This document shows positions 7,550 through 14,221 of a stretch of DNA of 39,763 nucleotides, in pieces. Position numbers and translations under genes: made by a program. Each line of letters starts with the position of its first letter. Within the stretch, counting starts at the first letter, position 1. This DNA comes from a bacterium. Lineage in GTDB: Bacteria; JAJVIF01; JAPKYR01. The notes below the pieces were generated by a model, which did not search any database, had not been told where the DNA came from, and saw nothing but the letters and a program-made list of their open reading frames with translations. The stretch spans positions 1 to 39,763 of the forward strand of contig JAPKYR010000186.1 in the NCBI GenBank assembly GCA_026394215.1. Reading direction: 5' to 3'.

Positions 7550-8245
7550 CTAGAACTCAAAATACGTCTCTCCGTACTCGCGATCAAAACCGGCGGCACC
7601 GACCCCGTTATTCTGGAAATACACTCTGCACATAACCTCGTCTAAATCAAATGAGAATCTCAGATTTCCGGGATTGCTGTCATCGAACCGCAACGGTTCG
7701 AAGGTATATGGATTTAACTCGCTTCCATCAAAAGGCCAGAAACCCTTATCCTTCATATCGTCTATTGACGTTGGCAGATCCTGATAAACGCGCCAGTACT
7801 GGAAGAATGAAAACTGAACTCTATATCGATAATTAGCGACCCGAAGATCAGAACCTGTATAATTTGTAGTTGAATACATGGATGACTCAAGATCATTTTC
7901 AAATTCCTGACCGTTCGGTAACCCGATATACAATATCACATGCTGGTTATCGACTGGCGTAATTATGATTTCACCGGGACCTCTTTCGACCGAATTATAA
8001 TTAAACGGCTCATCCGTTACTGGATTTACTAGATTCCCGGGAATCCAACCCGTAGCGTAAAGCTCATTTACTGAGCCGGGAAGGCTTCCCGTGTCCAAGT
8101 AGTAGTAATTTACTCCGCCGCCTATCAACGAATTAATATAGCTTATCCTGTTGATCTCCTCGTTCAACTCGCTGTCTGCCAGTGCCGGGTTCATTATTAC
8201 CAGGCAGGCAAACAGGATTATTATTGCAGTCAAATTCTTAAACAT
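7550..8245 (-). CDS. Exported protein with two pseudopilin-like modules
   Basis: 231 residues. The signal peptide (MFKNLTAIIILFACLVI, cleavage near ALA-D) is an ordinary Sec type, not a prepilin leader. The mature part carries two similar modules. One has YYYLDTGSLPGSVNELYATG followed by NPVTDEPFNYN. The other has YWRVYQDLPTSIDDMKDKG followed by LNPYTFEPLRF. Each resembles the C-terminal half of type II secretion GspG pseudopilins (short helix, LP-x-S, NP-x-T-x-EP). The missing prepilin motif means it probably does not enter a pilus as a normal pilin. A Shine-Dalgarno sequence AAGGAG precedes ATG 8245. It sits 15 bases after the Cys-rich gene and is very likely co-transcribed from the promoter at 8642-8669. 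Function unknown. Confidence 0.7.
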   Translation of the reverse strand: MFKNLTAIIILFACLVIMNPALADSELNEEINRISYINSLIGGGVNYYYLDTGSLPGSVNELYATGWIPGNLVNPVTDEPFNYNSVERGPGEIIITPVDNQHVILYIGLPNGQEFENDLESSMYSTTNYTGSDLRVANYRYRVQFSFFQYWRVYQDLPTSIDDMKDKGFWPFDGSELNPYTFEPLRFDDSNPGNLRFSFDLDEVMCRVYFQNNGVGAAGFDREYGETYFEF

Positions 8246-8260
8246 CGCTTTCTCCTTTCT

Positions 8261-8608
8261 CTAGTATAGTTCTGAACACAATTTACGATAGGCAGAATAG
8301 GAATCGTTAACCCAGTCGCGCTCACATCCACACATGCCAAGTTCTTCGCAATCCTTCAGGATTGAATAGTATATAACCCAATTATCATCGCACGGCGGAT
8401 CATTAACAGTATAGTCATACCAGCAAATCTCAAAAAAGCATGATCTTGTGCAGCCAGTTTCCTGATTGCATATAACCAGAACCAATGACCCAATACAGCC
8501 TTCCACCTGATCAACGCAACAACTATCAGCCCTGACCGGCTGCTGGGCACCCATGACGAAAACCATCATTAACCCAATAAGGAATGAATAAGCCAGTTTT
8601 CTATTCAT
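8261..8608 (-). CDS. Cysteine-rich small exported protein
   Basis: 115 residues, not recognised. ATG 8608 is chosen over a longer frame because GGAGG lies nine bases before it. Residues 1-27 are a signal peptide (SFLIGLMMVFVMGAQQPVRA, cut before DSCC). The mature part has 12 cysteines in about 88 residues, an even number, including CC, C-x6-C and C-x-C spacings. This suggests a disulfide-stabilised extracytoplasmic domain. It is the first gene of a two-gene minus-strand operon with the pseudopilin-like gene. The promoter in front of it contains a G10 spacer (8642-8669), so its expression may switch on and off. Paired aromatic residues (WYDY, VIYY) suggest a beta-rich fold. No active-site motif is visible. 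Confidence 0.7.
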   Translation of the reverse strand: MNRKLAYSFLIGLMMVFVMGAQQPVRADSCCVDQVEGCIGSLVLVICNQETGCTRSCFFEICWYDYTVNDPPCDDNWVIYYSILKDCEELGMCGCERDWVNDSYSAYRKLCSELY

Positions 8609-8641
8609 TTTGATGCACCTCCTTTTTTTTATGTACATATA

Positions 8642-8669
8642 AATATACCCCCCCCCCGATAAATGTCAA
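8642..8669 (-). promoter_or_regulatory. Promoter with G10 homopolymer in the -35/-10 spacer (candidate phase-variable promoter)
   Basis: On the minus strand, TTGACA (8669-8664), a perfect -35, is followed by TTTATC plus ten G, then TATATT (8647-8642), a near-consensus -10. The spacer is 16 bases, one short of the optimum. Slippage of the G tract would change the spacer directly. It points at the Cys-rich/pseudopilin-like gene pair; the transcript would begin about 27 bases before ATG 8608. Confidence 0.75.
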
Positions 8670-8766
8670 CTAGGTTTTCAAATTGTACTTTCAGTTGACT
8701 GGAAATTATATAACCTGACTTTTTCTTATGGCCTGCTGAGCGAAGGATCGTTCAGCCACGGTAGCG

Positions 8767-8962
8767 AGTAGCCCGGGAAACCTTACAGAGACGATTTGAC
8801 AATTACCCATAGATGGCCCTTGGTTTCCCGGGTCCTAAGGTTGGAGCATAAAAAGGTCCCGGGAAACCGATTTCCACTTATAAAATTTGCAAGATAGTTC
8901 CTGTAAGGTTTCCCGGGCTACTAAACTCTCTAAAAATGCAGGAGCCGCCTGACGGCGGTTCC
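8767..8962. repeat. Nested inverted-repeat cluster (REP-like)
   Basis: A perfect 22-bp inverted pair, GTAGCCCGGGAAACCTTACA with one more base on each end, lies at 8767-8788 and 8901-8922. Inside it a second, imperfect pair GGTTTCCCGGG / CCCGGGAAACC lies at 8822-8832 and 8858-8868. A separate 9-bp hairpin, GGAGCCGCC-TGAC-GGCGGTTCC, follows at 8941-8962. The stretch 8670-9016 holds no gene. Confidence 0.75.
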
Positions 8963-9016
8963 GCTCCCCATTCGCCGAAGCGCCGGGGGGATATGTGAAA
9001 AAACTACCACACAAGA

Positions 9017-9130
9017 ATGAACCCGTCAATCGCTGCATCGAGACGGACGGATAGTCAAATTGACAAGGTGATATATGAACTGTATGATCTGATAGAGGAG
9101 GAGATAAGGATAGTGGAGGGGGATATATGA
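9017..9130 (+). pseudogene. C-terminal remnant of a type IIG/Eco57I-like restriction-methylase
   Basis: A 37-codon frame whose last 30 residues (TDSQIDKVIYELYDLIEEE followed by IRIVEG) match the tail typical of Eco57I/TaqI-type restriction-modification enzymes and related N6-methylases (DxxIDxLVYELYGLTEEEIxIVEG). Nothing of the catalytic body lies upstream: an in-frame TGA stands at 8996 and a repeat cluster precedes it. Its stop overlaps the start of the DUF4258-like gene (ATGA), so it may still be translated and coupled to it. The match to the R-M tail is from memory of the family. Decay to a scrap is the simplest reading. Confidence 0.55.
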
Positions 9131-9390
9131 TGAAATCCATTCGACTTTCGAAACATTCTCAGGGATATTCGAGCAGGCGAGGATTCACGCTCGATGAAGT
9201 CATAAATGCGATCCACAAGTCAACATGGAAACCGGTCAAACTGGGCGTGAATTGTTTTGAGTGTTCTGAGGAGTATCCCTTCAACAGCGACTGGAATGGA
9301 AAATACTACAAAACAAAGCGCGTTCGTCCGATTTTCGAGGAAAGGGACTTGGAGATCATGGTCATTACCGTTTATACTTATTATTACTGA
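9127..9390 (+). CDS. DUF4258-like small protein (putative toxin-type partner)
   Basis: 87 residues starting at an ATGATG pair preceded by GGAGGGGG. The N-terminal part SIRLSKHSQGYSSRRGFTLD followed by EVINAI fits the DUF4258 pattern (a basic helix with SxHA-like and RRGxxxxEV motifs). The C-terminal strand pair RVRPIFEERDLEIMVITVYT fits its VVVItVY ending. Such proteins are small RelE/BrnT-like folds often encoded next to DUF2283 proteins, exactly as here (20 bases to the next start). Toxin activity is inferred from these associations, not from a catalytic residue I can identify. Two cysteines (Cys-x2-Cys) and an aromatic YYK segment in the middle are not typical. Confidence 0.65.
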   Translation: MMKSIRLSKHSQGYSSRRGFTLDEVINAIHKSTWKPVKLGVNCFECSEEYPFNSDWNGKYYKTKRVRPIFEERDLEIMVITVYTYYY

Positions 9391-9409
9391 ACCCCTCATG
9401 GAGGACGAC

Positions 9410-9622
9410 ATGAAGATATCATACGATCCCGAAGTTGACGCTCTAAGCATAATTTTTCGTGAAACCACGGTTACCACAAAGGAGCTTGGCGAAGGTATCG
9501 CAGCCGATTATGACGCGGAGGGTCTGCTTGCGGGAATTGAAGTCCTGAATGCATCGGTTCGCTTTGGGGGGCGCGAGACTTTATCGCAGATTATCCTCGA
9601 AGGTGTAGGGCTGGCTGCATAA
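9410..9622 (+). CDS. DUF2283 family protein (putative antitoxin-type partner)
   Basis: 70 residues, the normal size of DUF2283. It opens with the hallmark MKISYDPEVDALSIIFRE, followed by ELGEGIAADYDAEGLLAGIE and VLNAS, which define the family. GGAGG stands five bases before ATG 9410; an in-frame ATG at 9398 is less likely. It follows the DUF4258-like gene closely, so both form one unit that may also include the R-M tail upstream. DUF2283/DUF4258 pairs are widespread in bacteria and are often listed as possible toxin-antitoxin modules, but a biochemical role is not established to my knowledge. Confidence 0.85.
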   Translation: MKISYDPEVDALSIIFRETTVTTKELGEGIAADYDAEGLLAGIEVLNASVRFGGRETLSQIILEGVGLAA

Positions 9623-9693
9623 GGGCACTAAACCGCTATTAATTACTTCAGCAATATATTAATAATCTCGACGAATGAATTGCCAGACTACAA

Positions 9694-11427
9694 CTACGGT
9701 CTGCTCAGCGTCTCATCCCCCAGCCATGGCAGTGCTTTTAACGGATCGGCAAGAAGCGACTCGATTGACACGTCGGTTCTTACACCAGTCTTTCGGACCT
9801 TGACCTCCGCGTTTCCGCTTTCAATAGCGCGTTTGCCGAGAATTATATGTATCGGTATCCCGAAAAGGTCCGCGTCCTTGAATTTGAATCCCGGCGACGC
9901 TTCGCGGTCGTCTATCAACGCTTCCACGCCCGATTCCCACAGCCTGCGATAAATCTCTTCCGCTTTCGACCAGATCTGCTCGTTACGTTTGTCGAGCGGG
10001 ATGACAATCACCTGAAACGGCGCGATGCTCATCGGCCAGATAATTCCGTTCTCGTCCGAATTGACCTCTATCGCGCCGGCCATAATTCTCTCGATCCCGA
10101 TCCCGTAGCAACCCATGATGATCGGCTTTTCCAGGTTATTTTCGTCGAGGTATGTCGCGCCCATGCTCTCCGAATATTTCGTGCCGAGTTTGAAAATGTG
10201 CCCGACCTCGATCGCGCGCTCGGTGCGAAGGGGGGCATCGCAATGAGTGCAGAAATCTCCCTCGCAAGCAAGCCTCAAATCCGCAGACTCGCCGTCGTAA
10301 TCGCGACCCCGTGTGACGCCTTTCGTATGGAAATTGTCCTTATTCGCCCCGCTGATAAACGGTACTCCCTCAGGAATCGAATCGTCGATAATTATCCGCA
10401 CGTCCTTCCTCTTCAAACCCACGGGACCGATAAATCCGGGTTCCGCCCCGCTCATTTCCTTGATTTCGTCTGGGTGCGCGGGACGATATTCATGCCCCTT
10501 CAACGCGATTTCCAGTTTGGCTTCCGAAACCTCGAGGTCTCCCCTGATCAAAACCAGGAGTGGAGTCTCTTCGGGCACGAGCATATAGATAACGCTCTTC
10601 ATCGTATCGAATTCAGGCACGCCGAGATATCCCGCGACCTCTTCAATCGTGTGACGGTCGGGGGTCGAGACGTTCTCCATCGGAACATCCATTTTTTCGT
10701 GATGTTCGATTTTACTTGTCGCGACTTCGAGATTGGCGAGATAGCCGCAAGTATCGCAGACCACGATGCTGTCTTCGCCGGTCGGCGTCGGGATCATGAA
10801 TTCCTCCGACCCGGAGCCGCCCATCGCGCCGGAATGCGCCCCGACAATATAAAATCGAAGCCCCGTCCGCGTGAAAATATTCGTGTATGCCTGCCGATTT
10901 TTAAGGTACCATTCGTTCAAATCTTCCTGGCTGGTGGAAAGCGAATAAGCGTCCTTCATCGTGAACTGGCGAATCCTGATAAGCCCGCCCCTCGGACGGA
11001 CCTCGTCGCGGAATTTAATCTGTATTTGATACCACTGTTGCGGAAGGTCGCGGTACGAATGCACAAACGATCGCGCAAGATCGGTTATAACTTCCTCATG
11101 CGTAGGCCCCAGACACATCCATCGCCCCTTGTGATCCTGGAACTTGAACATGATCTCGTCCATCACCGATGCGCGTCCGGACTCGATCCAGAGATCAAGC
11201 GGATGGAGTGCCGGCAGGTACAATTCCTGCGAACCGATCGCGTCCATCTCCTCGCGAACGATATTTTCTATTTTGCGAAGCACCCTCCATCCAAGCGGGA
11301 GATACGAAAATGCCCCGGATGTCAGTTGCTTGATCAGTCCGGCGCGAAGCATCAGCCTGTGCGAGATCGACTCCGCCTCGGCGGGAATTTCCTTGATAGT
11401 CGGAACGAGATAATGGCTCAGACGCAT
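9694..11427 (-). CDS. proS: Prolyl-tRNA synthetase (bacterial type, with editing domain)
   Basis: 577 residues, close to the usual bacterial length of about 570. It charges tRNA-Pro in the cytoplasm. Class II motifs are seen: motif 1 region RLMLRAGLIKQLTSGAFSYL, PLGWRVLRKIENIVREEMD; motif 2 FRDEVRPRGGLIRIRQFTMK; motif 3 GIGIERIMAGAIE. The INS editing domain between motifs 2 and 3 is present (about 220-400; ASTPDRHTIEEVAGYLG-like start, FISGANKDN-type element). The C-terminal anticodon-binding domain starts near MSIAPFQVIVIPLD and includes ALIDDREASPGFKFKDADL. ATG 11427 is chosen for the usual MRLSHYLVPT start and a GGAGG seven bases upstream. It stands alone between unrelated genes. Confidence 0.97.
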   Translation of the reverse strand: MRLSHYLVPTIKEIPAEAESISHRLMLRAGLIKQLTSGAFSYLPLGWRVLRKIENIVREEMDAIGSQELYLPALHPLDLWIESGRASVMDEIMFKFQDHKGRWMCLGPTHEEVITDLARSFVHSYRDLPQQWYQIQIKFRDEVRPRGGLIRIRQFTMKDAYSLSTSQEDLNEWYLKNRQAYTNIFTRTGLRFYIVGAHSGAMGGSGSEEFMIPTPTGEDSIVVCDTCGYLANLEVATSKIEHHEKMDVPMENVSTPDRHTIEEVAGYLGVPEFDTMKSVIYMLVPEETPLLVLIRGDLEVSEAKLEIALKGHEYRPAHPDEIKEMSGAEPGFIGPVGLKRKDVRIIIDDSIPEGVPFISGANKDNFHTKGVTRGRDYDGESADLRLACEGDFCTHCDAPLRTERAIEVGHIFKLGTKYSESMGATYLDENNLEKPIIMGCYGIGIERIMAGAIEVNSDENGIIWPMSIAPFQVIVIPLDKRNEQIWSKAEEIYRRLWESGVEALIDDREASPGFKFKDADLFGIPIHIILGKRAIESGNAEVKVRKTGVRTDVSIESLLADPLKALPWLGDETLSRP

Positions 11428-11542
11428 TATGTTTCCTCCATAAAGCATGGACACTATACCAGATCAAGCCGGGATTGTGGGAGTGGGGGAGGAAGATTTT
11501 TCTTAAACGGGTCAGGTATCCTGATTCTCGACAACCGATTAT

Positions 11543-12097
11543 ATGTATGAGGAAAACCATGATTTTCCCAGCAAATACGATTACCTTCGAAGGACCAAAC
11601 TCATGAACCTGTGGGCCGACCGTCAGGCGGTTCGGCTGAACAAGCGGAGGTTGATAATCGGGGCTTTTGCTGATGACAGGCTTTCGACACGGCTTGGTGA
11701 TTACCAGAGAGCAGTCAATGATGGCTACACCCCATACAATACCGCAATTAGAACACATGCGCAAAACTGGTATGTCCGGTCATCAAGGGAAGAACCTTAC
11801 TGCGACGGCGTCACATGGTTCTGGTGGGGTGCGGATAATAACCCCATATGGGACAATCCAGAAATATTGAATCCCTATTGGCCATGGAAAAATATGACAC
11901 AAATGAATGTTCTTAATTCTGTTAATTTGCCATTCGCCGTACCGCCTCAGGATCAACTATGGGGCACGGGATGGGGTCTCGATGGACCGCCACCACCAAC
12001 CGGTCCCTATATCCTTAAGGACTTCGCCTACATGCATTATATCCTTTACCATGCGTATCTCAACTGGCGAAAGGTCCTTGACGTTATTAAAGGATAA
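11543..12097 (+). CDS. Aromatic-rich protein of unknown function
   Basis: 184 residues, not recognised. No signal peptide or transmembrane helix is seen. The N-terminal third is basic (DYLRRTKLMNLWADRQAVRL, NKRRLIIGAF). The middle and C-terminus are unusually rich in Trp, Tyr and Pro (TWFWWGADNNPIWDNP, NPYWPWKNM, GLDGPPPPTGPY). An in-frame TGA (11522) limits the start to ATG 11543, which has no clear ribosome site; ATG 11603 is an alternative. It is divergent from proS and converges on the lipoprotein gene at 12119 with only about 20 bases between them. It could be a free-standing enzyme fragment or a degraded gene, so I assign no function. Confidence 0.55.
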   Translation: MYEENHDFPSKYDYLRRTKLMNLWADRQAVRLNKRRLIIGAFADDRLSTRLGDYQRAVNDGYTPYNTAIRTHAQNWYVRSSREEPYCDGVTWFWWGADNNPIWDNPEILNPYWPWKNMTQMNVLNSVNLPFAVPPQDQLWGTGWGLDGPPPPTGPYILKDFAYMHYILYHAYLNWRKVLDVIKG

Positions 12098-12118
12098 AAA
12101 AACGCCACACTATATGTC

Positions 12119-14185
12119 TCACCAATATCCTCCATCCTGAGGAAATTTGCTTAGAAACAAAATTTGAACGAGATCGTAAGGATGGGTAGGAACATGGATT
12201 TCAACTCCTGGTCCCGGATCAAAGTCGCAATCATCTCCCCAGAATGTTCCAACAACAAATACATTATTACTGAAACTCTCTATCCCATTAGTGAAAACCG
12301 CACTATCGAGTCCCCCCCAAACTCTTGACCATAAATAATCTCCTGAGGGATTATACTTACTTAAATATGATTTAGCATGCGACGGACCTATACTTTGAAA
12401 GTCACTTCCATCGCCTGGGTTCAGATCCACATCTTCATTAAAAAATCCGGCCATATATAAATTATCATGTTCATCAAAGCAAAGATGCATACTCAGTGGT
12501 TTCCAGAGATATACAAATTTATAATCTCCACTGGAATCATATCGGCATAAATATGGACCCCACCCCCCAATTGCTGATTGAATATCCTCATCCGGGCCAG
12601 GATTGAAATCAACCTGATTATAAAAACTTCCGCCTGCGTAAACTACTCCTGAAGAATTGGCTACGACATCGTAAACGGTATCATTTCCACTTCCTCCCCA
12701 TATCCTCGCCCATCGGAAGTTCCCAGCCAGATCGAATGAACTTAAAAAAGCATCACTTAATCCATTCGATATGTGCGTGTCCACGTTTAATCCGGGATCG
12801 AAATCCACAGTATTTTCGAAATCCCCACCTACATAAATATTACCATTTGGGTCAATCTCAAGCACATATGGCACATCAAATTCATTGCCACCCCATGTTT
12901 TAACCCATTTGAAAGTGCCCGATGAATCTAATTTTACTAAGAAACAATCACTACTCCCATTTGATGTATAAATGCCTTCACCCGAACCAGGATTAAAATC
13001 TATGGTATTAAAAAAATATCCAATAACATAAATATTATTGTATGCGTCAATAGCGACAGCTTCATTATGTACATATGCTGTTGATTGTGAATATGTGTAT
13101 AGGACTTTATCCCATATTTTATTTCCCTCATTATCAACTTTCAATAAATGAGTTTCATTATTATAACCAGCAAAAAAACAAACATAAATTTCATCATTTG
13201 AATCTATGCAGAATCCAACTTTACTGACCTGAGATGACTCTCCACCATTCGACATCTGCCCTGCCCACTGAAATTCACGGTCCGGATTAAGTTTGAGTAC
13301 AAACACATCTTCAAATGCGTTTCCGGGACCGTATGAAGTTCCAACGCTGGGATCATAATCGACGCCCCATTTCTTTTCCCCCATAATATATATGTTTCCC
13401 AAACTGTCAACCTGAACATTTTCATCCTGGAAATACCCATCCTTCCAATCCACTGTCCAGCCCCTGGGAATTGTCTCTGACATGAGGAAATTTTCATTGC
13501 TGTCGGCGTTTGGGACATCGGCGCTGTCGCGGCATCGTACGCCGAAAAGGTAGGCGATATTTGAAAACAGGTCCGTGAAGGTGTAGGGATCATTTGTTGA
13601 TAAGACAATCGGTTCCTGGTCCCAAGGATCGTCATCTTCATCCCTGTATAGAAGATACTCAACCGGCGGCGACTCTGCGTCCGTCGCTGTCCCCCATTGA
13701 ACCGTCACAGATCCCTCTCCCGGAACCACTGTGATTACTCCGACCGTTTCGTCCCAAACCGGCGGAGTCGTGTCCAAATTAACCTGACCCTCTTCAGGTG
13801 TCGCGGACATCACAACAACATTGTCATCGATATTCGGCGGATCCGCGCTGTCCATGCATCGAACACCGCACCAGTATTCCGTGGTGTTATCGAGATTCGC
13901 GAACACGTGCGGATCATTTGTCGGCTTTATAACTGGTGAAGTATCCCATGGATTTTCGTCGGTATCGATATAAACAAGGTATTCCACTGGCGGGCTCATA
14001 GAGTCGGTCGCAGTGCCCCAGGTCACAGTAACCTGGTTTTCTCCCGGCACGACACTTGTTACGCCGACGGTTGTATCCCATACAGGCGGAACAAAATCCC
14101 CCGGCGTTAGAACACCGCCTCCTGCACAAGTCACAAGAAACAAGCCCGAGATTATCAGTGAAGCATTAAGCCAGAATCCTTTCAT
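12119..14185 (-). CDS. Lipoprotein with two fibronectin-III-like domains and SBBP-type beta-propeller
   Basis: 688 residues. The signal sequence ends in a lipobox-like LVTC (Cys20), so a lipid anchor is likely although Thr at -1 is unusual. Residues about 32-120 and 124-215 are two near-identical FN3-like repeats (PPVWDTTVGVTSVVPGENQ, VTVTWGTATD, SPPVEYLVYIDTDENPWD). From about 230 on, propeller blades repeat with VDFDPGLNVDTHISNGLSDA, FLSSFDLAGNFRWARIWGG and NGNIYVGGDFEN. The blades carry DFxPG loops that could bind calcium. GGAG stands six bases before ATG 14185. It is followed downstream by an orphan on the other strand and preceded by the C39-like gene on the same strand. It is probably displayed on the cell surface or in the periplasm; its ligand is unknown. 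Confidence 0.85.
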   Translation of the reverse strand: MKGFWLNASLIISGLFLVTCAGGGVLTPGDFVPPVWDTTVGVTSVVPGENQVTVTWGTATDSMSPPVEYLVYIDTDENPWDTSPVIKPTNDPHVFANLDNTTEYWCGVRCMDSADPPNIDDNVVVMSATPEEGQVNLDTTPPVWDETVGVITVVPGEGSVTVQWGTATDAESPPVEYLLYRDEDDDPWDQEPIVLSTNDPYTFTDLFSNIAYLFGVRCRDSADVPNADSNENFLMSETIPRGWTVDWKDGYFQDENVQVDSLGNIYIMGEKKWGVDYDPSVGTSYGPGNAFEDVFVLKLNPDREFQWAGQMSNGGESSQVSKVGFCIDSNDEIYVCFFAGYNNETHLLKVDNEGNKIWDKVLYTYSQSTAYVHNEAVAIDAYNNIYVIGYFFNTIDFNPGSGEGIYTSNGSSDCFLVKLDSSGTFKWVKTWGGNEFDVPYVLEIDPNGNIYVGGDFENTVDFDPGLNVDTHISNGLSDAFLSSFDLAGNFRWARIWGGSGNDTVYDVVANSSGVVYAGGSFYNQVDFNPGPDEDIQSAIGGWGPYLCRYDSSGDYKFVYLWKPLSMHLCFDEHDNLYMAGFFNEDVDLNPGDGSDFQSIGPSHAKSYLSKYNPSGDYLWSRVWGGLDSAVFTNGIESFSNNVFVVGTFWGDDCDFDPGPGVEIHVPTHPYDLVQILFLSKFPQDGGYW

Positions 14186-14221
14186 CTTGCAGCTCCAATC
14201 ATTAGATGCACTAATTATACC

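Noticed and set aside
9847-11550. 567-codon plus-strand frame
   Set aside because: It is the antisense shadow of proS: no ribosome site, no recognisable motif, and the minus-strand gene is certain.
12311-12318. C7 run in gene 12119 as a contingency locus
   Set aside because: It encodes Gly codons in a GC-rich stretch; seven bases alone are too weak without read variation.
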